Shown here: positions 6,549 through 13,832 of the stretch, in pieces | Layout: each line of letters starts with the position of its first letter | How positions within the stretch are numbered: the first letter of the stretch is position 1 | Origin: an uncultured Ideonella sp. | GTDB taxonomy: Bacteria > Pseudomonadota > Gammaproteobacteria > Burkholderiales > Burkholderiaceae | Assembly: GCA_946479475.1 (NCBI GenBank) | Contig: CAMLGG010000094.1 | Location: forward strand, 1-17,838 | DNA: 17,838 nucleotides | Direction: 5' to 3' | Translations under genes and position numbers: made by a program | Notes under the pieces: model-generated | The model's database searches: none | What the model saw: only the letters and a program-made list of their open reading frames with translations | What the model was told of the DNA's origin: nothing

Positions 6549-7526
6549 ATGAGCAAGACCTCGAACTCGCCGGCACGCCGTGCCCACCGCCGCGTCCTGC
6601 GCTTCGCCGCGGCGGCCGCGCTGGGCCTCGGCCTGCTGGCCGGCTGCGGCGGCAGCACCAGCACCGTGGACGCCTTCGTCCCGGGCCGCCTGCTGGTCTT
6701 CGGCGACGACCTCAGCGCGCTGACCAGCGACGGCCGCAAGTACTCGGTCAATGCCCTGGACGAGAACGAGGTGCTGCAATGCCAGGCCAGCCCGCTCTGG
6801 GTCCAGACCCTGGCGGCGCACTACGGCATGGTGTTCGCCGAGTGCAACCCGGGCAGCCAGGCCAGTCCCGCCGCCAAGATGCTCGCCGCCGCCGGTGCGA
6901 CCACCGACGACATGGCGACGCAGATCCGCACGTTCTCGTCGGGCGACAGCATCCAGCCGGACGACCTGGCCACGGTGCTGATCGGCATGAACGACGTGCT
7001 GCAGGCCTATGCCTCCTGGCCGGCCACGAGCGAGGCGGACCTGATCGCCCAGATGGAAGACGCCGGCGCACGGGCGGCCCAGCAGGTCAACGACCTGGCC
7101 GGCGCCGGCGCGCGCGTGCTGGTGAGCACCATGCCCGACATGGGCCAGTCGCCGTTCGCCAAGGCCCAGGCGCTGGAGAAGGGCGACGTCGCCGCGACCC
7201 TGCTCGGCAGGATGTCGGCGGCCTTCAACCGCAGCCTGCGCCTGAACCTGATCAACGACGGCAGCAAGCTCGGCCTGCTGCTGATGGACGACCTGATGCA
7301 CGGCATGGTCCGCGTGCCGGCCGCCTACGGGCTCGCCAACGTGGATACGGCCGTCTGCGACGCCAGTGCCCCGCTGCCCGACTGCAACAACCTGACGCTG
7401 ATCGGCGGCGATCCCGTCCCCACGGCCTCGAACTACCTGTGGGCCGATGCCACCCGGCCGACGCCGGTGCCGCAGAACTACCTGGGCGTCCAGGCCATCA
7501 CCCGGGCGCGCAACAACCCGTTCTGA
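6549..7526 (+). CDS. GDSL/SGNH-fold lipoprotein lacking catalytic Ser and His (probable pseudoenzyme)
   Basis: 325 residues. The N terminus is Arg-rich and then hydrophobic, ending in the lipobox LLAGC (Cys33), so it should be a periplasm-facing lipoprotein. It is a paralogue of the next gene. They share the order VFGD-L, YSVN, GxND, AYGLANV with a Cys, and DATxPTP near the C terminus. GDSL/SGNH hydrolases need Ser in block I and Asp-x-x-His in block V. Here block I reads GDDLS, with Asp54 in place of the nucleophile, and block V reads DATRPTP, with Arg303 in place of His. Asn148 (GMND) and Asp300 remain. The gene is otherwise intact, which argues for a retained non-hydrolytic role such as binding, or for early decay. 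The ATG has no good Shine-Dalgarno sequence. It lies 40 bases after tsaC. A stem-loop follows the stop. Confidence 0.85.
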   Translation: MSKTSNSPARRAHRRVLRFAAAAALGLGLLAGCGGSTSTVDAFVPGRLLVFGDDLSALTSDGRKYSVNALDENEVLQCQASPLWVQTLAAHYGMVFAECNPGSQASPAAKMLAAAGATTDDMATQIRTFSSGDSIQPDDLATVLIGMNDVLQAYASWPATSEADLIAQMEDAGARAAQQVNDLAGAGARVLVSTMPDMGQSPFAKAQALEKGDVAATLLGRMSAAFNRSLRLNLINDGSKLGLLLMDDLMHGMVRVPAAYGLANVDTAVCDASAPLPDCNNLTLIGGDPVPTASNYLWADATRPTPVPQNYLGVQAITRARNNPF

Positions 7527-7532
7527 TTCGCC

Positions 7533-7555
7533 CCCGGGCCGAACGCCGGTCCGGG
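7533..7555 (+). other. Stem-loop after the GDSL pseudoenzyme gene
   Basis: CCCGGGCC (7533-7540) pairs with GGTCCGGG (7548-7555), 8 bp including one G-U, around a 7-base loop, seven bases after the stop. No T-run follows, so termination is uncertain. An imperfect direct repeat beginning GAACGCCGG (7541-7560 and 7568-7587) overlaps it. The rest of 7527-7650 shows nothing I can name. Confidence 0.35.
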
Positions 7556-7650
7556 AATCCGCGCGTCGAACGCCGGGCCGCGGAATCGCCCTTGTCAGCG
7601 TCTCGCCACACGCAGGGTTTGCCCCGGCGCAGGCGCTGAAAACCGCCTCG

Positions 7651-7656
7651 TATAGT
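7651..7656 (+). promoter_or_regulatory. Candidate -10 box for the second GDSL gene
   Basis: TATAGT matches the sigma-70 -10 consensus at 5 of 6 positions in a locally AT-richer stretch. I find no acceptable -35 at 16-18 bases upstream. Initiation near 7663 would place the 22-bp palindrome directly downstream of the start site. Confidence 0.35.
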
Positions 7657-7666
7657 GGTCTGCATT

Positions 7667-7688
7667 AAATCGAACGGTCGTTCGATTT
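7667..7688. promoter_or_regulatory. Perfect 22-bp palindrome, candidate TetR-family operator
   Basis: AAATCGAACG (7667-7676) and CGTTCGATTT (7679-7688) are exact 10-base inverted repeats about a GT centre. Symmetric AACG-NN-CGTT cores of this kind are typical operators of TetR-family repressors, and the position just after the candidate -10 box suits repression of the lipoprotein gene at 7709. Because extra T residues follow (7689-7691), an alternative reading is a 9-bp RNA stem with a 4-base loop acting as a weak terminator for the gene upstream. No TetR gene is present in the window. Confidence 0.55.
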
Positions 7689-7708
7689 TTTCTTTCAACG
7701 AGGTGGGC

Positions 7709-8800
7709 ATGAAGAGATTTCATCCGTCATGGGTGGCGGCGGCAGCGGCCGCGCTGTTGGTGGCATGCAGCGGCGGCGGCGCCGGCGACCAGTCGCCGCG
7801 CGTCGCGTACGGCAAGCTGGTGACGTTCGGCGACAGCCTGAGCGACGTCGGCAGCTACAACGTCGGCGTAGTGGCCGCGATGGGCGGCGGCCGGTACAGC
7901 GTCAACACCGGCGACTCGGTGAACTGGACGGAACTGCTGGCCACCACCATCGGCGTCGATGCGCTGTGCCCGGCGGAAACCGGCCTGAACTCGGCCGCCG
8001 AGCTCGGCGGCCCGGTGCCGGTCGTCGACCACGCCGGCTGCTACAGCTACGCCCAGGGCGGTGCCCGCGTCACCGATCCGATCGGCCCGGGCAACGCCGC
8101 GCTGCTCGCCTTGGGTGATCCGTCTGGCGCGTTGGGTCAGCTGACCAAGCCTGTGGTCGAGCAGATCAGCCGCCACCTGACGGCAGTGGGCGGCAGCTTC
8201 GAGTCCAATGACCTCGTCACCGTGATGGCCGGCGGCAACGACATGTTCATGAACCTGTCGACCTTCGATGCCCTGGTGGCCGGAGGCATGGACGCCACGG
8301 CGGCCACCGAGCAGGTCGTCGGCGCCATGGGGACCGCTGGTGCCGAGCTCGCCGGCTATGTGAAGAGCCAGATCGTCGCCAATGGGGCCAAGCGCGTCGT
8401 GGTGGTCAACCTGCCCGACGTGGCCGTCACCCCGGCCTTCCTGACCAACACCGATGCCAAGCCGCTGATCGACCTGATGTCGCAGGCCTTCAACGACGCG
8501 CTGTCCAAGGGCCTGGAGGGGACGGAAGAAAACGTGCTGCTGGTCAACCTGTACGCCACCTCGCAGGACCAGTCGGCGCACCCGACGCAATACGGCCTGA
8601 CCAACGTCACCACGCCGGCCTGCGACCTCACGGGCGCCCTGGTGCAGCTGCCGACCTCGCTGGTCTGCACCACCGATACCCTGGTGGAGGGCGTGAGCGA
8701 GACCTGGGCCTTCGCCGACACCGTCCACCCGACGCCCTACGGCTACAAGCTGATCGCCCAGCTGGTCGACATCGAGATGGCGAAGAAGGGCTGGCTGTGA
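7709..8800 (+). CDS. GDSL/SGNH-family esterase/lipase-like lipoprotein
   Basis: 363 residues. The short basic start MKRFHPSW, an Ala-rich core and VAC with Cys20 indicate a lipoprotein signal, so the enzyme is expected at the cell envelope. Block I is TFGDSLSDVGSYN with nucleophile Ser43; the block II glycine region is YAQGGARV; block III is MAGGNDMF with Asn177; and block V is FADTVHPTPYGY with Asp337 and His340. All four SGNH catalytic positions are present, consistent with an active esterase or acylhydrolase; the substrate is unknown. It resembles the catalytic domain of extracellular GDSL lipases without a C-terminal autotransporter barrel. ATG 7709 has GAGG at 7700-7703 and starts a proper signal sequence; an upstream in-frame GTG (7655) falls in the candidate promoter. 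An OmpW gene follows after 32 bases, probably in the same transcript. Confidence 0.9.
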   Translation: MKRFHPSWVAAAAAALLVACSGGGAGDQSPRVAYGKLVTFGDSLSDVGSYNVGVVAAMGGGRYSVNTGDSVNWTELLATTIGVDALCPAETGLNSAAELGGPVPVVDHAGCYSYAQGGARVTDPIGPGNAALLALGDPSGALGQLTKPVVEQISRHLTAVGGSFESNDLVTVMAGGNDMFMNLSTFDALVAGGMDATAATEQVVGAMGTAGAELAGYVKSQIVANGAKRVVVVNLPDVAVTPAFLTNTDAKPLIDLMSQAFNDALSKGLEGTEENVLLVNLYATSQDQSAHPTQYGLTNVTTPACDLTGALVQLPTSLVCTTDTLVEGVSETWAFADTVHPTPYGYKLIAQLVDIEMAKKGWL

Positions 8801-8832
8801 GCCGGCCGCGCAGCAACAAGGACATTGCCACC

Positions 8833-9504
8833 ATGAAGAAAACCGTTCTCCCGGCGCTTGCCTGGGCTGCCCTCGCCGTGGCCGCCACCCCTGCAATGGC
8901 GCAGGAAGCCGGCACCGTGGCCGTCAAGTTCGGCTACAACCAGATCGTGCCGCAGGTCTCCAGCGGCGATCTCTCGGCGCCCAGCCTGCCCGGCACCAAG
9001 GTCGACGTGAAGGAGGCCGGCGCGCCCATCCTCACGCTGACCTACATGTACACGCCCGACATCTCGTTCGAGCTGTATGCGGGCCTGCCTTACGAGCATG
9101 ACATCGAAGGCGACGGCGCGATCAAGGGCGTGGGCAAGATCGGCAGCGTGCGGCAGGTTTCGCCGACCCTGTTCGCGCAGTACCGGTTCCTGGAGAAGGA
9201 GTCCTTCTTCCGTCCGTACGTCGGCCTCGGCCTGACCTACGCCTACTTCTATCACGAGGAAGGCAGCGCCGCGTTGACCGCGCTGACCAACCCGGGCGGC
9301 GATCCGACACTGGTGGAGGCCGACGATGCCTGGGGCGTCTCGGCCCAGCTGGGCGGGACGTTCAAGATCGACCGCAACTGGTTCGTCGACGTCTCGGTCA
9401 TCAAGACCCTCGTCAAGACCACGACGCACCTGTCGACCGGGCAGTCGATCGAGACCAAGCTCGACCCGATGGCCTACAACCTGTCGATCGGCTACCGCTT
9501 CTGA
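8833..9504 (+). CDS. ompW: OmpW-family outer membrane protein
   Basis: 223 residues. MKKTVLPALAWAALAVAATP followed by AMA-QE is a classic type I signal peptide with cleavage near residue 22. The mature part alternates polar and aromatic residues as an eight-stranded beta-barrel and ends in a C-terminal Phe (GYRF), the signal for outer-membrane insertion. Family-typical segments include LTLTYMYTPDISFEL, PYEHDIEG, VSPTLFAQYRF and FRPYVGLGLTYAYFY. OmpW proteins are small barrels with a hydrophobic channel thought to pass small hydrophobic compounds. ATG 8833 is preferred, with AAGGA at 8818-8822. GTG 8797, overlapping the preceding stop, is in frame but would put 12 charged residues before the signal. 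Lying directly behind an esterase-like lipoprotein, it could handle the same hydrophobic substrates, which is inference. A strong terminator follows. Confidence 0.92.
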   Translation: MKKTVLPALAWAALAVAATPAMAQEAGTVAVKFGYNQIVPQVSSGDLSAPSLPGTKVDVKEAGAPILTLTYMYTPDISFELYAGLPYEHDIEGDGAIKGVGKIGSVRQVSPTLFAQYRFLEKESFFRPYVGLGLTYAYFYHEEGSAALTALTNPGGDPTLVEADDAWGVSAQLGGTFKIDRNWFVDVSVIKTLVKTTTHLSTGQSIETKLDPMAYNLSIGYRF

Positions 9505-9526
9505 CCCGCCCGCTCGCGAGGGCCCG

Positions 9527-9563
9527 AAGGCGGCGGCACCCACAGGCGGTGCCGCCGCCTTTT
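9527..9563 (+). terminator. Rho-independent terminator after ompW
   Basis: AAGGCGGCGGCACC (9527-9540) pairs perfectly with GGTGCCGCCGCCTT (9548-9561), a 14-bp stem with a 7-base loop followed by TTTT ending at 9563. It is the only textbook intrinsic terminator in the window. It ends the GDSL-ompW transcript just before the convergent dacB gene; the other strand has only a two-base T run. Confidence 0.92.
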
Positions 9564-9572
9564 CATTTCCAT

Positions 9573-11105
9573 TCAGTCGCGCGGCGGCCGTCCGGGCCCC
9601 CGGATCACCCACTGCACCAGCGCGTCGAGCGCCGGCCTGGCCGACGCGGCCTGCGGGTGGTTGACGAGCGCGACCAGCACGTAGCGCCGGCCATTGTCCG
9701 AAAGCACGTAGCCGCCCAGCGCGACCACGTCGCGCAGCGATCCGGTCTTGAGGTGGGCGCGGCCAATCGCAGCGGTCGACCGGCGCATCGTCCCGTCCGT
9801 GCCGGTGACCGGCAGCGAAGCGGCCAGCTCCGGCATCACGCCGCTGTCCCAGGCCTGCTGCAGCAAGCGCACCAGCAGCTGGGCGCTGATGCGCACCTCG
9901 CGTGAAAGACCCGAGCCGTTGTCGATCACGGTGGCTTCGGCCGCAGCCTCTCCGAAGCGCGAGGCCAGCCAGGCGCGCAGCGCCGCCCGGGCGTCCTCCG
10001 GGTGGATGGCCGGTCCGGTCGGCACCGGCGCGTCCAGCAGCGGGGCGCTCGCCGCCGGCAGCGGCGGCCCGGGCGGGACGACCGCGTGCGCGGCCGATGG
10101 CGATGCGAGGCTGAGGAACAGCTGCTCTGCCATCACGTTGTTGCTGTACTTGTTGATGTCGCGCACCACCTCGGCGAGCGGCGGCGACGAGAGCTCGAAG
10201 GCCAGGCGCGCGTTCGCCGGGACCGGCCCGTCGCGCACCGCGCCGCCGAGGCGGCCGCCCAGCTCGCGCCACAGCTGCTCCACCAGCCGGGCGTCGTAGG
10301 CCTGCGGATCGGCCGAGGCCATCGGCCAGCTGCGCTCGCCGCAGGACGACGGGTAGCTGCCCGTGAATCGCACGCGCAGCGGATCGCTCAGGTCGGCCTT
10401 CAGGCCCGTGCGCCAGTCGTTGCAGGCGCCTTCCGCCAGCGGCACGATCTGGTCGACCAGCACGCCGGCGAGCGACGGCTCGGCGCCCACGCGCGCCACG
10501 CCCGCTGCGGGATCGGGCACGAACCCGTAGGTGACCGACTTGAGGTTCAGCAGCAGGGCATCGGGCTGTACGTTCTGCGGCTTGTAGGGCTCGTTGTCGA
10601 AGTCCGCCGGCGCGCGCGAGGGCGGCGCGAAGAAGGAATGGTCGAGCAGGATGTCGCCACGCACCTCGCGCACGCCGGACTGCTGGAGTCTTCGCAGCGC
10701 CAGCCAGACGCGCTCGACGACCAGCTTGGGATCCCCGCGGCCCTGGATGGCCACCGAGCCTTCGAGCACGCCCTCGCGCGATAGCGGGCCGCTCAGGTAC
10801 ACGGGCGTCGTCCAGGTCCAGGCCGGGCCGAGCTGGTCCAGCGCCGCGTAGGTGGTGACCAGCTTGAAGACCGAGGCCGGGTTCATCGGCTGGCCGGCAT
10901 TCCAGGCCAGGAGCTCGCGGCCGCTGCCGGCCTCCTGCACCACGACCGCAAGTGCGCCGGAGGGCAGCTTCGCGCGCTGCAGGGCGGCCTCGACCTCGCG
11001 CGGCAGGCCGGCTGCGGCAGTGGGCGCACACCAGGCCGCCAGGGTGGTCAGGGCCGCGCCCACCAGGGCGCTCCAGGGGCGTCGGCAGGCGGGCGCAAAG
11101 GTCAT
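9573..11105 (-). CDS. dacB: D-alanyl-D-alanine carboxypeptidase/endopeptidase (PBP4, class C)
   Basis: 510 residues, in the usual PBP4 range. It acts in the periplasm on peptidoglycan, removing terminal D-Ala or cutting D-Ala-mDAP cross-links. A signal peptide spans about residues 1-32. The serine peptidase S13 motifs are complete: NPASVFKL with Ser78 and Lys81, KYSNNVMAE (SxN, Ser321), and HLKTG (KTG from Lys453). Between the first and second motifs lies the long inserted domain typical of this class. An Ala/Pro-rich loop at about residues 340-370, just after the SxN motif, looks low-complexity. ATG 11105 gives a normal signal peptide; longer antisense frames over this region are GC artefacts. 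It is convergent with ompW and divergent from tsaB, sharing a 105-base intergenic region. Confidence 0.95.
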   Translation of the reverse strand: MTFAPACRRPWSALVGAALTTLAAWCAPTAAAGLPREVEAALQRAKLPSGALAVVVQEAGSGRELLAWNAGQPMNPASVFKLVTTYAALDQLGPAWTWTTPVYLSGPLSREGVLEGSVAIQGRGDPKLVVERVWLALRRLQQSGVREVRGDILLDHSFFAPPSRAPADFDNEPYKPQNVQPDALLLNLKSVTYGFVPDPAAGVARVGAEPSLAGVLVDQIVPLAEGACNDWRTGLKADLSDPLRVRFTGSYPSSCGERSWPMASADPQAYDARLVEQLWRELGGRLGGAVRDGPVPANARLAFELSSPPLAEVVRDINKYSNNVMAEQLFLSLASPSAAHAVVPPGPPLPAASAPLLDAPVPTGPAIHPEDARAALRAWLASRFGEAAAEATVIDNGSGLSREVRISAQLLVRLLQQAWDSGVMPELAASLPVTGTDGTMRRSTAAIGRAHLKTGSLRDVVALGGYVLSDNGRRYVLVALVNHPQAASARPALDALVQWVIRGPGRPPRD

Positions 11106-11124
11106 GGGCGGATGTTCGCACGGC

Positions 11125-11130
11125 TACACT
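11125..11130 (+). promoter_or_regulatory. Possible -10 box upstream of tsaB
   Basis: TACACT matches 4 of 6 of the -10 consensus in the 105-base divergent region between dacB and tsaB. No clear -35 is seen. It would give a leader of about 75 bases before the tsaB ATG. Confidence 0.25.
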
Positions 11131-11210
11131 TGGCCGATGACCGTCCCCGCCTGCCTTGTCGCCCGGGCCCCTGCGCCGACACGGCCTTGCGCACCGACGG
11201 AGAGCCGCCG

Positions 11211-11948
11211 ATGAAGCTGCTGGCGATGGACACCGCCACCGAGTCGATGGCGGTGGGCCTGGCCGACGGTCCCGTCCATTCGACCCTCAATGCCGAGGGC
11301 GGGGCCCAGGCCTCCGAGACCCTCATCCCGGGTGCGCTGGAGCTGCTCGCCCAGCGAGGCCTGGCGCCCAGGGATCTCGACGCCGTCGCCTTCGGCCAGG
11401 GCCCCGGAGCCTTCACGGGCCTGCGCACGGCCGTCTCGGTGGCGCAGGGGCTGGCCTTCGGCATCGGCTGTCCGGTGCTGCCGATCGACAGCTTGTTGAT
11501 CGTCGCCGAGGACGCCCGCGCCCAGGCGCTGGGCAACGAAGCGAGCGAGCCTTTCGAGCTCTGGGTGGCGATGGATGCCCGCATGGAAGAGGTCTACGCG
11601 GCGGCGTATCGCCACGATGGCCGTGCTTGGCAGACGTGCCAGCCGCCGGCCTTGTACGACCTGGCAGGCCTGGCCGCACGCTGGCAGGCCGAGGCGGGGC
11701 CGTCCCAGGTGGCGGGCAGCGCGCTCGAGGCTTTCGCGGATCGACTGCCCTGGGGCGCGGCCCGGCGTTGGCCGCGCAGTGCCGATCGGGCCGGCGCCCT
11801 GCTGCGCCTCGCGTGCGCCGCCTGGGCGGCAGGCCGCGGGATCCCGGCCGACCAGGCCTTGCCCGTGTACCTGCGCGACAAGGTCGCGCTGACCACGGCC
11901 GAGCGAGCGGCCGCCCGCGCCGCCGCCGATCCAGGAGCGGCGAGGTGA
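11211..11948 (+). CDS. tsaB: tRNA threonylcarbamoyladenosine biosynthesis protein TsaB
   Basis: 245 residues. TsaB (YeaZ) is the non-catalytic partner that binds TsaD and TsaE and helps transfer the threonylcarbamoyl group to A37 of ANN-decoding tRNAs. The ASKHA-fold start is LLAMDTATESMAVGLADG. The family hallmark FGQGPGAFTGLRTAVSVAQGLAFG lies at about residues 62-85. ATG 11211 has an excellent GGAGAG (11199-11204) six bases upstream; the frame stays open to 11112, but that extension is not family-like. The stop overlaps the GTG start of rimI (GTGA). tsaC, which makes the activated intermediate, lies about 5 kb upstream, while tsaD and tsaE are not in the window. Confidence 0.95.
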   Translation: MKLLAMDTATESMAVGLADGPVHSTLNAEGGAQASETLIPGALELLAQRGLAPRDLDAVAFGQGPGAFTGLRTAVSVAQGLAFGIGCPVLPIDSLLIVAEDARAQALGNEASEPFELWVAMDARMEEVYAAAYRHDGRAWQTCQPPALYDLAGLAARWQAEAGPSQVAGSALEAFADRLPWGAARRWPRSADRAGALLRLACAAWAAGRGIPADQALPVYLRDKVALTTAERAAARAAADPGAAR

Positions 11949-12451
11949 AGCCGGCTGCCCAGACTATCGCCATGCCGCCCGTGCCGGCGGCAATCCAGCG
12001 GCCCATGGTGGCTTCGGATGTCGAGCGCGTCATGGTCGTCGAACTGCAGGCCTACCCCTTCCCCTGGTCGCGCGGCCACTTCACCGATTCGCTGGCCGCC
12101 GGCTATCTGGCCCGGCTGCGCATGGCAGGCGACGAGCTGATCGGCTACTACGTGGCCATGCCCGGGGTCGATGAACTGCACCTGCTGAACCTGACCGTCG
12201 CGCCCGCGTTCCAGGGCCAGGGCCATGCCCGGGCGCTTCTGGCGCACCTGGCCCAGGCTGCCCGCGCATTGAAGGCGCAGCAAGTATGGCTCGAGGTGCG
12301 CGAGAGCAACGCGAGGGCACGCGCGCTGTACGAGCGCTGGGGCTTCCAGGCGGCCGGCCTGCGCAAGGGCTACTACCCTGCTCCTCACGGGCAGCGCGAG
12401 CACGCGGTGGTGATGCGCTGGAGCGTCCCGCCGGCGCAGGAGCAGGCATGA
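11945..12451 (+). CDS. rimI: RimI-type protein N-alpha-acetyltransferase
   Basis: 168 residues. This GNAT enzyme transfers acetyl from acetyl-CoA to a protein N terminus; the E. coli homologue acts on ribosomal protein S18. It shows VELQAYPFPWSRGHF (substrate-side helix typical of RimI), LLNLTVAPAFQGQGHARALL with the acetyl-CoA-binding QGQGHA from residue 90, and LEVRESNARARALYERWGF. GTG 11945 overlaps the tsaB stop by four bases and has AGGAG (11933-11937) seven bases upstream, which outweighs the in-frame ATG at 11972. The tsaB-rimI pairing is widespread and supports the identification. The stop overlaps the next gene's ATG (ATGA), so the three genes are probably translationally coupled. 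Confidence 0.92.
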   Translation: MKPAAQTIAMPPVPAAIQRPMVASDVERVMVVELQAYPFPWSRGHFTDSLAAGYLARLRMAGDELIGYYVAMPGVDELHLLNLTVAPAFQGQGHARALLAHLAQAARALKAQQVWLEVRESNARARALYERWGFQAAGLRKGYYPAPHGQREHAVVMRWSVPPAQEQA

Positions 12452-13263
12452 CGTGGACGGAACGCCAGCGCGCGATGCTGCGCGCCATGGGGCTGGCCGT
12501 GTGGTCCCCGCCGGCCGCAGAAGCGGCCGTCGACGTTGCCGGGCAGGAGGCGGTGGCGTCCGAGCCGCCGACGCGCCCGGCACCAGCCGCGGCCACGCCC
12601 ACGGACCCTTCGCAGCCGGTGGCGCAGGCCATCACCCGCATCGCTGCCGCTGTACCCGAGGGCGCGGCGACCTTCGAGGTCGAAGGCGTGGCGTCCATGG
12701 ACTGGCCTGCCTTGCGCGCCGCGGTGGCCGCCTGCCGGGCCTGCGCGCTGTGCGAGAGCCGCACGCAGACGGTGTTCGGCGTCGGGCATCCGCAGGCGAG
12801 CCTGATGGTCGTCGGAGAAGCCCCCGGCGAGCAGGAGGACCTGAAGGGCGAGCCCTTCGTCGGCCCGGCCGGCCAGCTGCTGGACGCGATGCTGCGCGCC
12901 ATCGGCCATTCGCGGCAGGAGGGGGCGCCGCAGCGGCCGGTCTACATCGCCAACACGCTCAAGTGCCGACCGCCGCGCAACCGCAACCCCGAGCCGGCAG
13001 AACTGGCGAAATGCGAGCCTTTCCTGCGGCGGCAGCTGGCGCTCGTCCAGCCCCGGGTCATCCTCGCCATGGGGCGCTTTGCGGTGCAGCAGCTGCTGCG
13101 TTCCGACGAGGCCATCGGCCGCCTGCGCGGGCGGGTGCACACCTACGAGGGCGTGCCGCTGGTCGTCACCTACCACCCCGCCTACCTGCTGCGCCAGCCC
13201 GCCGACAAGGCCAAGGCCTGGGAGGACCTGTGCCTGGCAGCCAGCCTGCTGCCGGCCGGCTGA
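12448..13263 (+). CDS. Family 4 uracil-DNA glycosylase with [4Fe-4S] ligands
   Basis: 271 residues. It removes uracil from DNA in base-excision repair. The core motif GEAPGEQEDLKGEPFVGPAG starts at residue 123. The nucleotide-binding HPAYLLR motif has His243. Cluster cysteines are Cys96-x-x-Cys99 (with a further Cys102), and Cys173 and Cys189; the 16-residue spacing of the last two fits family 4 enzymes. Residues 1-90 form an extension before the catalytic core: a short helix (TERQRAMLRAMGLAVW) and then a long Ala/Pro-rich linker. This resembles the SPO1-polymerase-like UDGs of Burkholderiales but is longer than thermophilic family 4 enzymes. ATG 12448 overlaps the rimI stop by four bases. 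The 3' end nearly abuts a convergent GNAT gene, four bases away. Confidence 0.93.
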   Translation: MTWTERQRAMLRAMGLAVWSPPAAEAAVDVAGQEAVASEPPTRPAPAAATPTDPSQPVAQAITRIAAAVPEGAATFEVEGVASMDWPALRAAVAACRACALCESRTQTVFGVGHPQASLMVVGEAPGEQEDLKGEPFVGPAGQLLDAMLRAIGHSRQEGAPQRPVYIANTLKCRPPRNRNPEPAELAKCEPFLRRQLALVQPRVILAMGRFAVQQLLRSDEAIGRLRGRVHTYEGVPLVVTYHPAYLLRQPADKAKAWEDLCLAASLLPAG

Positions 13264-13267
13264 ACGC

Positions 13268-13777
13268 TCACCAGCGTGTCGTGGAGCCCTGCAGCTCGGC
13301 CTTGAGGTAGTGCGCCCCGGGGATGGGGTTGTAGTAGTAGGGCGGGATCTCCTCGAAGCCCAGCGAGGCGTAGAGCTCGCGGGCCGCCTCCATGTCGTCC
13401 AGCGTGTCCAGCAGCATCACCGAATAGCCGGCCTGGACGGCGGCGTCCAGCAGCGCCTCCGCCAGGATCCGGCCCAGGCCGAAGCGACGGAAGGCGCGCC
13501 GGACGTACAGCCGCTTCATCTCGCAGGCGTTGGCGTAATCGACGTCGGACAGGGGCCGCATGGCGCCGCAACCGGCCAGCTCGCCGTCGACGTAGGCCAG
13601 CAGCAGCGTGCCGCCGGGTTCGGCGTAGTCGCCGGGCAGGCGGGCGATCTCGGCATCGAAGTCCTGGAAGCAAAGGTCTATGCCCAGCGAATCGGCGTAT
13701 TCGCGCAGGATCTCGCGTGTAGCTTCCAGCGCTTCGGGGCCATCCGGCTTCTCGAGCCGTATCTCGGGAGTGGACAT
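13268..13777 (-). CDS. GNAT-family N-acetyltransferase
   Basis: 169 residues with a complete GNAT fold. The acetyl-CoA-binding motif lies in EMKRLYVRRAFRRFGLGRIL (R-x-F-G-L-G), preceded by LLLAYVDGELAGCGAMRPL, and the fold ends with ARELYASLGFEEI and YYYNPIPGAHYL. The YYYNP ending is typical of a widespread small-molecule acetyltransferase subgroup, but the substrate cannot be read from the sequence. ATG 13777 is the first good start and places the EIRLEKPD strand at the N terminus. It lies 55 bases downstream of cytochrome b561 on the same strand, possibly in one transcript, and is convergent with the UDG gene. It is not the RimI of this locus. Confidence 0.88.
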   Translation of the reverse strand: MSTPEIRLEKPDGPEALEATREILREYADSLGIDLCFQDFDAEIARLPGDYAEPGGTLLLAYVDGELAGCGAMRPLSDVDYANACEMKRLYVRRAFRRFGLGRILAEALLDAAVQAGYSVMLLDTLDDMEAARELYASLGFEEIPPYYYNPIPGAHYLKAELQGSTTRW

Positions 13778-13832
13778 GCCGTGGGGCGGCGTCGTGGGGG
13801 GATTGGGAGTTTAGGCCGGTTGCGACGCCCTG

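Noticed and set aside
8797..8832. GTG 8797 as the ompW start, overlapping the preceding stop
   Set aside because: It would place charged residues ahead of a classic MKK signal peptide, while ATG 8833 has AAGGA upstream.
8743..11121. A 792-codon open frame on the minus strand, and other long frames antisense or offset to known genes (for example 1316-2617 minus, 3865-5517 minus, 2415-3602 plus)
   Set aside because: They overlap well-identified genes in another frame, are Arg/Ala/Pro/Gly-rich without motifs, and are expected from the very high GC third-position bias.
11156..11944. tsaB-rimI fusion implied by the long open frame reaching rimI
   Set aside because: The upstream part of that frame is out of frame with tsaB and motif-free; GTG 11945 has AGGAG at ideal spacing.
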